Shown here in pieces: positions 8,221 to 16,622 of a stretch of 48,900 bases of DNA. Position numbers and translations under genes: made by a program. The stretch spans positions 1-48,900 of the forward strand of contig CALMFJ010000013.1 in the NCBI GenBank assembly GCA_937862865.1, written 5' to 3'. Below the pieces are notes generated by a model. It was given only the letters and a program-made list of their open reading frames with translations, did no database searches and was not told the origin of the DNA. Every line of letters begins with the position of its first letter. Within the stretch, counting starts at the first letter, position 1. Source of the DNA: an uncultured Pseudomonadota bacterium. Lineage in GTDB: Bacteria; Desulfobacterota; Syntrophorhabdia; Syntrophorhabdales; Syntrophorhabdaceae.

Positions 8221-11200
8221 TTATTCGCTTGTCCTCACGTAGCAGTGGAGACACCGTTTTGCTTCTTCAACGGCCGCCTTATTGTCGTAACCGAGGACAA
8301 CCTCATTGAAATTCCGCTCACGTTTTGATACCGGCAGGTGAGGCATTTTTGCCCTGCCGATCTCTTTCTGGTATTCCGCTTCATCATACGACACGGTCAT
8401 GCTGACAAGCTCATCGCGGAACGCGTTCGGCGCTATGCCGTCGCCTCCCAGGAATTCATCGATTGCCATTGCCGCATTCTTGCCGTCGCCGACCGCCTCG
8501 ACAACCGTTGCCGGGCCCCGGACGTTATCGCCTGCTGCAAATACGCCTTCAGCCCCCGTGGCGAGGGTTTTTCTGTTCACTTCAACTGTCCCTGCCCTGT
8601 CCGCCTTTACCCCGTCACCATTCACCCATGACAGGTCGGGGACCTGGCCGATCGCTGCGATGATCATATCGGCGTCGACAACGAAGTCCGACCCCGTGAT
8701 GGGCTCGGGCCTGCGCCTGCCGCCCGCGTCGAACTGGCCGAGCAGCATCCGCATGCATGAGATCCCGGCAACCTTGCCGCCTTTCTCCACGACGGACTTC
8801 GGTGCCACCAGTGTATGGATCTTGACGCCTTCGACTTCCGCCTCGTCAATCTCCTCGACATAGGCAGGCATATCCGCTCTCTCGCGCCTGTACAGGATCG
8901 ATACGTCACTTGCGCCGAGCCTCAAAGCCGACCGTGCGGCATCGATGGCGACGTTGCCGCCGCCAATTACAACGACTTTTCCTTCAACCTTCACGGTGTT
9001 GTCAAGATTCACATCGCGCAGGAATGTCACGCCGTCGACAACGCCCTTTACCTCTTCACCCGGAACACCCAGTTTCTGTCCCTTGTGCGCGCCCGTTGCG
9101 ATGAGGATCGCGCTGTAGCCATCCTTGAAGAGCTTTTCGCTCGTAATGTCCTTTCCGAACACGGTGTTGTACTTGATCTCGACGCCAAGGTCCGTGATGG
9201 ACTTTATCTCGTTGTTGAGAACATCCCGGGGGAGCCGGTAATCGGGGATGCCGACCGCCAGCATTCCGCCTGCGACCGGCAGAGACTCGAAAACTGTCAC
9301 GCCGTAGCCTTTCAGGGCGAGAAAATATGCGCCCGCAAGACCGGCAGGCCCTGCGCCGATCACGGCAACCTTCTTGCCCTTCGGCTGCTCCACCTGCGGT
9401 TTATAACGGGGGTAGGAGGCCATGTCGACGTCCGCCGCGTAACGCTTGAGCGAGCAGATCGACACCGGGGCATCTATCTGCGCCCGGCGGCATTTCGCCT
9501 CGCACGGGTGGACGCAAACCCTGCCCAGGGTGGCCGGGAACGGGTTCGCTTCCTTGATGACCGCGATGGCCTCTTTCATCCTGCCTTCGCCTATGAGTGT
9601 CACATACCCCCATGCATTCTGGTCCGCGGGGCATGCATTCTGGCACGGCGCATCGAAAAGGGCGCTGCAGACACCCGCGCGGCAGTGCTTGTCCTCGATA
9701 TGTTCCATGTATTCATCTTTGAAGAATTTGAGCGTGGACAGGACGGGATTGGGCGCCGTCTGGCCGAGGCCGCAGAGTGCGGCATCCTTGATCCGTGTCG
9801 CAAGCTCGATAAGATCGTCTATATCCGACGGTTTTCCTTCACCGTGGGTGATCCTCTTCAATATCTCCAGCATCCTCTTCGTACCGATACGGCACGGCGG
9901 GCATTTGCCGCACGACTCGTGCTGGATGAAGTCGAGGAAGAACCGGGCAAAGTCGACCATGCATGTATCTTCGTCCGCAACGATGAGACCGCCGGAGCCG
10001 ACGATCGCGCCGAGCTCCGCAACCGATTCATAATCGACCGGGACGTTCAGGTGGTTGATCGGGATACAGCCGCCGGAGGGGCCTCCCAGCTGTGCGGCCT
10101 TGTACTTCTTGCCGCCCTTGATGCCTCCGCCGATGTTGAAAACGATGTCGCCGAGCGGCGTGCCCATGGGGACCTCCACGAGGCCCGTGTTGTTGACCGC
10201 GCCGGCAAGGGCGAATACCTTCGTTCCCTTGCTCTTTTCGGTCCCGTACTGGGCGTACCAGGCGGCGCCGTTATTGATGATCGCCGCTATATTGGCGTAA
10301 GTCTCGACATTGTTGAGGAGCGTCGGTGCATCGAAGAGGCCCTTGACGACCGGGAAGGGAGGCCTCGGTCTCGGCTCGCCGCGCTTGCCCTCGATCGATA
10401 TCATGAGGGCCGTCTCCTCGCCGCACACGAACGCGCCGGCGCCGATGCGGATCTCAAGGTCGAAGTTGAAACCTGTCTCCAAAATGTTCTTGCCGAGGAA
10501 TTTGTATTCCCGCGCCTGCCCTATGGCCCAGTTGAGCCGGTCGATCGCAAGGGGATACTCCGCCCTGACATAGACGTACCCCTGCTGGGCGCCTATGGCG
10601 TATGCCGCTATGGCCATTGCCTCGATGACGCTGTGCGGGTCGCCCTCGAGGACGCTGCGGTCCATGAACGCGCCGGGATCGCCTTCGTCGGCGTTGCAGA
10701 CGACGTACTTCACGTCGCCCGGTGACTGTTGTGCGAATTTCCATTTGAGGCCTGTCGGGAACCCGCCGCCGCCGCGGCCGCGCAAACCCGATTTCAGGAC
10801 CTCGTCGACGACCTCTTCCCGCGTCATCGAGGTGAGTGCCTTGCCGAGGGCCATGTAGCCGTCCCGGGCGATATACTCCTCGATGTTCATCGGGTTGATC
10901 ACACCGCAGTTGCGCAGAACGATCTTGATCTGGTTCTTGAAGAAATCGATCTCTTTCATCGACGGTATCGTTTTCGCCGTGGTTGCTTCCTTATACAGCA
11001 GGCGGTCGACGATCCTTCCCTTAAGCAGGTGCTCCGTGACTATCTCTTCTGCATCTTCGGGTTTCAGTTTCTGGTACAGGACGCCTTCGGGATAGACAAG
11101 CGCGAGAGGGCCCAGGTCACACGAACCGATACAGCCTGTCTCGATGACCTTGATCTCATTCTGCAGACCCTGCTCGACGATCTTATTAACAATAGCGTCC

Positions 11201-11274
11201 CTGATCTGGCGACAGCCGGATGAAACGCATGCAGCTCCTGCACATACCAATATGTGAGCGCGAGATACCTCCAT
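8221..11274 (-). CDS. NuoF/HydB-like flavoprotein fused to a GltD/NfnB-like NAD(P)H module
   Basis: A 1017-residue fusion. Residues 1-90 are a thioredoxin-like [2Fe-2S] domain (Cys 11, 16, 48, 52). Residues 120-530 are the NuoF core: GRGGGGFP at 166-173 and CNADEGDPGAF for FMN/NADH, and ESCGKCPPC plus CGLGQ for a [4Fe-4S] cluster. From about residue 540 the usual C-terminal ferredoxin domain is replaced by a GltD-type part. This has an eight-Cys N-domain (Cys 531-548 and 587-607), a GAGPAGLAG dinucleotide fold near 640, and GGGNVAIDAARSA near 771 followed by YRRERADMPA. The last feature is usual in NADPH-binding GltD. NuoE and HydA genes flank it. An NADH/NADPH/ferredoxin/H2 complex is inferred, resembling Stn-type transhydrogenases joined to a hydrogenase. 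Confidence 0.93.
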   Translation of the reverse strand: MEVSRAHILVCAGAACVSSGCRQIRDAIVNKIVEQGLQNEIKVIETGCIGSCDLGPLALVYPEGVLYQKLKPEDAEEIVTEHLLKGRIVDRLLYKEATTAKTIPSMKEIDFFKNQIKIVLRNCGVINPMNIEEYIARDGYMALGKALTSMTREEVVDEVLKSGLRGRGGGGFPTGLKWKFAQQSPGDVKYVVCNADEGDPGAFMDRSVLEGDPHSVIEAMAIAAYAIGAQQGYVYVRAEYPLAIDRLNWAIGQAREYKFLGKNILETGFNFDLEIRIGAGAFVCGEETALMISIEGKRGEPRPRPPFPVVKGLFDAPTLLNNVETYANIAAIINNGAAWYAQYGTEKSKGTKVFALAGAVNNTGLVEVPMGTPLGDIVFNIGGGIKGGKKYKAAQLGGPSGGCIPINHLNVPVDYESVAELGAIVGSGGLIVADEDTCMVDFARFFLDFIQHESCGKCPPCRIGTKRMLEILKRITHGEGKPSDIDDLIELATRIKDAALCGLGQTAPNPVLSTLKFFKDEYMEHIEDKHCRAGVCSALFDAPCQNACPADQNAWGYVTLIGEGRMKEAIAVIKEANPFPATLGRVCVHPCEAKCRRAQIDAPVSICSLKRYAADVDMASYPRYKPQVEQPKGKKVAVIGAGPAGLAGAYFLALKGYGVTVFESLPVAGGMLAVGIPDYRLPRDVLNNEIKSITDLGVEIKYNTVFGKDITSEKLFKDGYSAILIATGAHKGQKLGVPGEEVKGVVDGVTFLRDVNLDNTVKVEGKVVVIGGGNVAIDAARSALRLGASDVSILYRRERADMPAYVEEIDEAEVEGVKIHTLVAPKSVVEKGGKVAGISCMRMLLGQFDAGGRRRPEPITGSDFVVDADMIIAAIGQVPDLSWVNGDGVKADRAGTVEVNRKTLATGAEGVFAAGDNVRGPATVVEAVGDGKNAAMAIDEFLGGDGIAPNAFRDELVSMTVSYDEAEYQKEIGRAKMPHLPVSKRERNFNEVVLGYDNKAAVEEAKRCLHCYVRTSE

Positions 11275-11289
11275 GATTAACCTTCCTCC

Positions 11290-11787
11290 TTACTCGTACT
11301 TTTTGAGTATATCGACAAGATGCGGCGATTTCACACGCCCGTACACATCTTCATTCACCAGCATTGCCGGTGCCAGGCCGCATGCACCGATACAGCGCAC
11401 AACGTCAAGGGAATACCGGCGGTCTTCGGTTGTCCCGCCGACCTTGATCCCGAGTTCCTTCTGGGCCTTGTCGAGGACTTCCTGGGACCCCCTGACATAG
11501 CATGCCGTGCCGAGGCATATTTTGACGCTGTTGCGTCCCTGGGGCACGGTAGAGAAGAAGTTGTAAAACGTTATGACGCCATAGACCTCATTGAGGGAGA
11601 CATTCAACCCCTCGGCAACCATTTCCTGCGCACGCCTGGGAAGATAACCAAACAGGTTCTGCGCCTTGTGAAGAACCATGATCAGGTCCTCTCCTTTACC
11701 CCTGTGTTGGTTTATCACCTCTTCCAGCCGGGGATAGAGCTCCTCCTCCTGAATTTCGGCGCACTGGCATTGTTTTTCTTCCGACAT
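11290..11787 (-). CDS. NuoE/HydC-like [2Fe-2S] subunit (copy 1)
   Basis: A 165-residue thioredoxin-like ferredoxin subunit that pairs with NuoF-type flavoproteins. A helical N-terminal part (about residues 15-80) is followed by the four ligands in CLGTACYVRG and CIGACGLAPAM. It ends 15 bases before the NuoF-GltD fusion and is probably its direct partner, passing electrons to or from the FMN. Length and cysteine pattern are normal for the family. Confidence 0.93.
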   Translation of the reverse strand: MSEEKQCQCAEIQEEELYPRLEEVINQHRGKGEDLIMVLHKAQNLFGYLPRRAQEMVAEGLNVSLNEVYGVITFYNFFSTVPQGRNSVKICLGTACYVRGSQEVLDKAQKELGIKVGGTTEDRRYSLDVVRCIGACGLAPAMLVNEDVYGRVKSPHLVDILKKYE

Positions 11788-11824
11788 CGTAATCCCTCCC
11801 TCAGAGTGACTTTTCTATCCCGTA

Positions 11825-13582
11825 TTAGCCCGGCAGAATCTTGCCGTCCACGGCACTCCGCTTAAAGTAATGTGTATGGAGAAGTTTGTGGGCCTTCTCC
11901 GAATTCGGTTTCTCAAGAAATTTTTCGTATGCCGCCTGTACCTCGGGGTTCTCGTGCGAACGCCTCATCGGCAGGCTCCTGTCCTCTGCGTAAAGGGATT
12001 CGCCGCGCCGTGCGCGTTTCGCCATATTGCTGCCCCATGACTGGCCGCCGCCGCCCACGCACCCTCCGGGGCAGGCCATGACTTCGATGAACTGGTACTC
12101 GGACTTGCCGTCCTTACGCATCTGGTCCTGCACCTTCTCGAGCAGGGCCCTTGCGTGGCCGCAGCTGTGCGCGACGGCAACCTTCACCTTTGTTCCCTCG
12201 ATATCTATTTCGGCCTCTTTTATCCCTTTGAGGCCCCTGACCGGCGTGATCTCGACATCCTCCAGTTCCTTCCCGGTGACAAGCGCGTAGGCGCTCCTGA
12301 CGGCCGCTTCCATAACGCCGCCCGTCGCACCGAAGATGGTGGCTGCACCCGTGTACTCGCCCAGGATCGGATCGGCGTGCTCATCGGGCATTTCGTTCAT
12401 ATCGATGCCCGCTTCACGCATCATCCTGCCTATCTCGCGGGACGTGAGGACGTAGTCGACATCCCGGTACCCGCTGGCGTTCATCTCGGGCCTTAAGCAC
12501 TCGAACTTCTTCGCCGTGCAGGGCATGATCGAAACGGAAACGATCTTCGCAGGATCGATCCCTTTCTCTTTCGCATAGTATGTCTTGGCAAGCGCGCCGA
12601 ACATCTGCTGCGGCGATTTTGCCGTTGACATGTGGGGTATCATGTCGTGGAAAAATGTTTCCATGAACTTTATCCACCCCGGGCTGCAGGATGTTATGAG
12701 CGGCAGGTTCTTACCGGAGGTAAGCCTGCTGATAAGCTCCGTCCCCTCCTCCATGATGGTCAGGTCGGCGGCAAAGTTCGTGTCGAGGACGGCGTCAAAG
12801 CCCATTCTCCTCAACGCCGCATGCATCTTGCCGCTCACGAGCGTCCCGACAGGCATGCCGAACTCTTCGCCGAGCATGACGCGGACGGCGGGGGCCTCCT
12901 GCACCACAACAAACTTATCGGGATCATGGAGCGCTTCCCAGACCTCCTCCGTCGCACTTCTCTCATACAATGCGCCAACGGGGCAATGGACAACGCACTG
13001 GCCGCAATTGATGCAGACACTGTTGCCGAGCCCCGCGTCGAAGGCGGTCGAGATGAGCGTCTCCGATCCCCTGTGATTAACGGCAAGGGCATTGACGGTC
13101 TGGACCTGGCTGCAGACCGTGAGGCACCGCCCGCAGAGTATGCACTTGTTCGGGTCCCGGACGATCGCCACGCTTGAATGGTCGATCGGGTGCTTTTTCC
13201 TGGATTCATTCTTGTAGTCGACCGTGTTGATGCCCACCGTCGCCGCGAGCTGCTGCAGCTCGCAATTGTTGTTCTTGACGCACGTCAGGCAGCTTGTATC
13301 GTGGTCCGACAGGATGAGTTCCACGAGCTGCCTCCGTGTCGCCTGGATCCTCGGTGTGTGCGTCTTTATCTTGAAGCCTTCACCGATGGGGGTCATGCAC
13401 GCCCTTTTTAAGCCCGGCAGGCCTTCTATCTCGACAACACAGATACCGCACTGCCCCCCCGGCGGAAGGTCGGGATGATTGCACAGCGTAGGTATCGTAA
13501 AGCCCGCTTTTTTTGCCGCCCAGAGTATCGTCGTACCCTCGGGCACCTCTATCTCAACATTATTAATTGTCGCTCTTATCAT
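11825..13582 (-). CDS. hydA: [FeFe]-hydrogenase catalytic subunit, HndD/HydA type (copy 2)
   Basis: A 585-residue HydA with the same layout as copy 1: [2Fe-2S] domain (IPTLCNHP...GQCGIC), His/Cys3 motif (HDTSCLTCVKNNNC), two [4Fe-4S] clusters (CILCGRCLTVC and CINCGQCVVHC), and the H-cluster domain. Its motifs are TSCSPGW (again Ser in place of the second Cys), MPCTAKKFE and EVMACPGGCVGGGGQS. In the operon it follows a NuoF that has lost its N-terminal cluster ligands. Copies 1 and 2 are clearly related but not near-identical, so the duplication is not recent. Confidence 0.95.
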   Translation of the reverse strand: MIRATINNVEIEVPEGTTILWAAKKAGFTIPTLCNHPDLPPGGQCGICVVEIEGLPGLKRACMTPIGEGFKIKTHTPRIQATRRQLVELILSDHDTSCLTCVKNNNCELQQLAATVGINTVDYKNESRKKHPIDHSSVAIVRDPNKCILCGRCLTVCSQVQTVNALAVNHRGSETLISTAFDAGLGNSVCINCGQCVVHCPVGALYERSATEEVWEALHDPDKFVVVQEAPAVRVMLGEEFGMPVGTLVSGKMHAALRRMGFDAVLDTNFAADLTIMEEGTELISRLTSGKNLPLITSCSPGWIKFMETFFHDMIPHMSTAKSPQQMFGALAKTYYAKEKGIDPAKIVSVSIMPCTAKKFECLRPEMNASGYRDVDYVLTSREIGRMMREAGIDMNEMPDEHADPILGEYTGAATIFGATGGVMEAAVRSAYALVTGKELEDVEITPVRGLKGIKEAEIDIEGTKVKVAVAHSCGHARALLEKVQDQMRKDGKSEYQFIEVMACPGGCVGGGGQSWGSNMAKRARRGESLYAEDRSLPMRRSHENPEVQAAYEKFLEKPNSEKAHKLLHTHYFKRSAVDGKILPG

Positions 13583-13610
13583 AAGGTATCAACCGCCTCC
13601 TGAGATGTGT

Positions 13611-15200
13611 TTACACCGCTGCCGGTACCCGGCCGTACACTTCATCTTTAAAGTATTTGAGGGCACTGGAGATCGGAAGGTTCAGGGACTGCCCCAGGGG
13701 GCAGAACGACGTGTCCCGCATTACCTCCGATATCTTGACCATTTTTTCAATATCCCCGGCCTTTCCCTTGCCGTCGGCGATCTGGTCGATTATCTCGACA
13801 AGCTCCTTCGTGCCAAGGCGGCACGGGACACAATGGCCGCACGATTCGTGCTTGAAGAAGTGAAGCACGCTCTGCAGCATATCGACGATATCCGTGTGTT
13901 CGTCCATGACAAGGATCGCGCCGGAACCGAGGACTGCCGCATATTCCCTGAGATTGACAAAATCCATCTGCGCATCGAGCATCTCGGGCCCCAGGAAGGC
14001 ACCTGCTGCCCCGCCGACGAGCGCGCCTTTGAACTGCTTGCCGGCCTTAATGCCGCCCGCATATTCATAAATGATATCGCGGAGCGTCGTGCCCATTTCG
14101 GCTTCGATAAGCCCCGGGGTCGCGACATTCCCGATGATGGTGTAGACCTTCGTGCCGGGGCACTTCTCAGTCCCGTATCCCCGGTACCACGCCGCGCCAT
14201 GGCGGATGATCTCCGGCACGTTTGCCAGCGTCTCCACGTTATTGACGACGGTCGGTTTCCCCCACAGGCCCTCAGTCACCGGGTATGGCGGCTTGTTGCG
14301 GGGATGGCCCCTCTTGCCCTCGAGCGATTCGATAAGCGCCGTCTCCTCGCCGCACACATAGGCGCCTGCGCCTTTCATCACGGCAAGGTCAAAACTGAAG
14401 CCGCTCTCGAGGATGTTATCGCCGAGGATCCCGTAGTCCCGGGCCTGCTGAATGGCCTTTTCGAGGCGTTCGATAGACAGGGCATATTCGCCGCGGATGT
14501 AGATGAAGCCCTTCGAGCCGCCAAAGGCGTATGCCGCGAGCATCATGCCCTCGATCAGCTTGTGCGGGTCGCCTTCAAGGATCAGCCTGTCCTTGAACGT
14601 CCCCGGCTCGCCTTCGTCGGCGTTGCAGATGATATATTTCGGCTGGCCGGGAGCCCTGCTCGCAAAGTCCCATTTCATGCCGGTCGTGAACGCGGCGCCG
14701 CCCCTGCCCACAAGGCCGGAATCTTTGACCTCTTTTATGACACCGGCCGGTTTGAGTTCGGTGAAGGCCCTTTCGATCGCCTCATACCCGCCGGCCGCTA
14801 TATACTCGTCGATATTCTCAGGATTGATCACGCCGCTGTTTTTGAGCACGATCCGGGGCTGTTCCTTCAAAAGGCCTGTCTTCCCCTTGCGGATGACCTG
14901 CTGCTTCGGCATCTCGGTCATCATAAGCCGCTTGACAGGCCGCCCTTTGAGAAGGTGCTCCTCAACGATCTCGTGAGCATCTTCGGGCGCAACGTTCGCA
15001 TAGTAAAGCCCCTCGGGGTACACAACGATCACAACGCCCTGTCCCGTGGCGCCTATACTGCCCGTCTCGAGTACGGCTATTTCGCCCGCAAGGCCCTGCT
15101 TGCCGATCTCGTCGACCAGCGCCTTCTCGACGGCCCTGGCTCCCGCCATGATGGTTCCTGCGTCAATGCTGATCAGTACGTGGTTTCTTACGAGGTTCAT
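13611..15200 (-). CDS. hydB: NuoF/HydB-like flavoprotein lacking both terminal Fe-S domains' ligands
   Basis: NADH-binding flavoprotein subunit, 529 residues. The core is intact: GRGGAAFTTGMKW, CNADEGEPGTF, GAGAYVCGEETALIES, ESCGHCVPC and FCPLGQ. The N-terminal thioredoxin-like domain keeps its fold pattern, but all four cluster cysteines are gone. Aligned with copy 1 they read Ser, Thr, Ser, Thr (HVLISIDAGTIMAG and ETGSIGATGQG). The protein stops soon after the core, so the C-terminal two-cluster ferredoxin domain of ordinary HydB is also missing. Its ATG overlaps the nuoE stop (ATGA, 15200-15197). With fewer clusters it may make a simpler NADH-linked enzyme; this is inference. Confidence 0.92.
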   Translation of the reverse strand: MNLVRNHVLISIDAGTIMAGARAVEKALVDEIGKQGLAGEIAVLETGSIGATGQGVVIVVYPEGLYYANVAPEDAHEIVEEHLLKGRPVKRLMMTEMPKQQVIRKGKTGLLKEQPRIVLKNSGVINPENIDEYIAAGGYEAIERAFTELKPAGVIKEVKDSGLVGRGGAAFTTGMKWDFASRAPGQPKYIICNADEGEPGTFKDRLILEGDPHKLIEGMMLAAYAFGGSKGFIYIRGEYALSIERLEKAIQQARDYGILGDNILESGFSFDLAVMKGAGAYVCGEETALIESLEGKRGHPRNKPPYPVTEGLWGKPTVVNNVETLANVPEIIRHGAAWYRGYGTEKCPGTKVYTIIGNVATPGLIEAEMGTTLRDIIYEYAGGIKAGKQFKGALVGGAAGAFLGPEMLDAQMDFVNLREYAAVLGSGAILVMDEHTDIVDMLQSVLHFFKHESCGHCVPCRLGTKELVEIIDQIADGKGKAGDIEKMVKISEVMRDTSFCPLGQSLNLPISSALKYFKDEVYGRVPAAV

Positions 15201-15655
15201 ATCTCTTTTCTCCTCTGGTCAAGGATGGAGTCGACCTTCTCAGCCGTGAGATTGCCGAACATCTCATCATTTAGCATCATGGCCGGCGCAACACCGCACG
15301 CACCAAGGCAGCTTGTGGTTTCCAGCGTGAACACGCCGTCTTTCGTCGTGCCTCCAACATCAACTTTGAGCGAGGTTTTCAGGTAATCGAGAAGCGACCT
15401 GGCCCCCATGAGATGGCATGGCGGGGATTCGCACAACCGGATGATGTTCTTCCCGCGCGGTTTGAGACTGAACATGGTGTAAAAACTCGCGACACTGTGA
15501 ACATAGCTATAAGGAACATTCAGGTACTCCGCACAGACCTCGATATCTTCTTTGGCCAGGTACCTCTGCGGGTTATTGTCCTGAAGATCGTGCATGATAT
15601 AGAGAATGTTGCTCAGGTTAGGTTCAAACTTCTTAAGAATAGCTTCTCTGTCCAA
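15197..15655 (-). CDS. NuoE/HydC-like [2Fe-2S] subunit (copy 2)
   Basis: A 152-residue NuoE-type subunit. All four ligands are kept (LCESPPCHLMG and SCLGACGVAPAM), in contrast to the Cys-less domains encoded on both sides of it. It overlaps the following NuoF gene by ATGA, which indicates coupled translation and a direct protein partnership. It follows the HndB-like gene by 20 bases. Confidence 0.92.
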   Translation of the reverse strand: MDREAILKKFEPNLSNILYIMHDLQDNNPQRYLAKEDIEVCAEYLNVPYSYVHSVASFYTMFSLKPRGKNIIRLCESPPCHLMGARSLLDYLKTSLKVDVGGTTKDGVFTLETTSCLGACGVAPAMMLNDEMFGNLTAEKVDSILDQRRKEI

Positions 15656-15675
15656 GCCGGCCTCCTTGTGATTGC

Positions 15676-16026
15676 TCAGATAGCAAACTCTGATACGGGC
15701 TGCCCGTTAACGACATGTTCCACGACCACCCTTTTTGCCTTTTCCGGATCCATATTGCCATAGACAACGGCAGGCTTACTCTCCTCAAACACCTCGACCA
15801 TCGGCTCCTGTGAAGCCAGGCCCTTTTCGCCTGTCTGCGTGACGACAACATCCGTCAGGTTCCTCTTCCCCACCTCTTCGACGAACGTCTTGAGGACATC
15901 CCGTGCGCCGGCTGCGATCCCGCTCGTGCCCATTCCGACAACGATCCTGATCCTGGCCTGCTTTTGCCTCAGTTCGACATCTTTCTGCGCTTTTTCCCTT
16001 ATTTTTTTCAGCTCTTCAAGATTCAT
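15676..16026 (-). CDS. HndB-like thioredoxin-fold protein without cluster cysteines
   Basis: A 116-residue protein with an N-terminal helical segment (residues 1-25) and a thioredoxin-like ferredoxin fold similar to the HndB subunit of NADP-reducing hydrogenases. The places that should hold [2Fe-2S] ligands read VGMGTSGIAAGA and TQTGEKGLASQEP, so no cysteine remains anywhere in the protein. A strong AGGAGG lies before the ATG. It is probably a structural subunit of the hydrogenase encoded just downstream, since it can hardly carry a Cys-ligated cluster. Confidence 0.85.
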   Translation of the reverse strand: MNLEELKKIREKAQKDVELRQKQARIRIVVGMGTSGIAAGARDVLKTFVEEVGKRNLTDVVVTQTGEKGLASQEPMVEVFEESKPAVVYGNMDPEKAKRVVVEHVVNGQPVSEFAI

Positions 16027-16063
16027 CTCATCGCCTCCTTTTGTGTTAACAATCTATATAAAA

Positions 16064-16594
16064 TCACAGATGTTCGTCAAGATAATTGCTCAAGAATCCA
16101 ATGACTTCCGGGTGATTGAGCGGCACCCCGTCAAGCTCTCTGCGCCACTCGGCGGTGTCGAGGAGAAAGTCTTTCCCGTCGACCGCGTAGCGCAGGTCAA
16201 AATCGATCTCCGGGTGGCTCACGATGAGCACAAAGAACGTGTCCCGGATGTTGCCGAGAGGCGGCAGGTCCGGGTGCCGCGAATCAAAGGTCGCCGTGAT
16301 GCTTGTACCGGCCCCCTTTTCGCTCGTAAGCGCAAATGACCCGCCGGTCGTCTCAGCCGTGCCTTTCAATAGGGGTATCCCGAGCCCCACCTTTCTTCCC
16401 GTTTTTGTCGAGAAGAACGGGTCCTGGACCTTCTGTGCCATTTCAGCATCCATACCGCGGCCGTCATCGGAGACCGAAAGGCTCATGATGGCCGTCTGCG
16501 GATCCTTCGCGATGGTTATCGCTATATGTTTTGCTCCGGCTGTCACTGAATTCATCACTATATCCATAATGTGGGATGAAAGGTCCTCCATCAT
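16064..16594 (-). CDS. GHKL-type ATPase (histidine-kinase-like ATP-binding domain)
   Basis: A 176-residue protein with a Bergerat ATP-binding fold. MDIVMNSVTAGA is the N-box, SDDGRGM is the G1 box, TKTGRKVGLGIPLLKG is the region of the ATP lid and G2 box, and GTSIT fits G3. There is no phospho-acceptor dimerisation domain, so it is not a complete sensor kinase. A C-terminal extension of about 60 residues is unassigned. Such ATPases recur in hydrogenase operons of clostridia and syntrophs, but their role there is not established. It lies between the PHP and HndB-like genes. Confidence 0.85.
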   Translation of the reverse strand: MMEDLSSHIMDIVMNSVTAGAKHIAITIAKDPQTAIMSLSVSDDGRGMDAEMAQKVQDPFFSTKTGRKVGLGIPLLKGTAETTGGSFALTSEKGAGTSITATFDSRHPDLPPLGNIRDTFFVLIVSHPEIDFDLRYAVDGKDFLLDTAEWRRELDGVPLNHPEVIGFLSNYLDEHL

Positions 16595-16622
16595 GATCGC
16601 ACGTCCATGAGGCGGGCCATTC

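Noticed and set aside
8815-10725. A 636-codon open frame on the plus strand opposite the NuoF-GltD gene
   Set aside because: It lies fully antisense to a gene with clear family motifs. It is Arg/Asp/Ala-rich with no domain, as expected for a shadow frame in GC-rich DNA.
13479-15386. A 635-codon plus-strand open frame opposite HydB copy 2
   Set aside because: Antisense shadow of the NuoF and NuoE genes, with no recognisable motif and no ribosome binding site.
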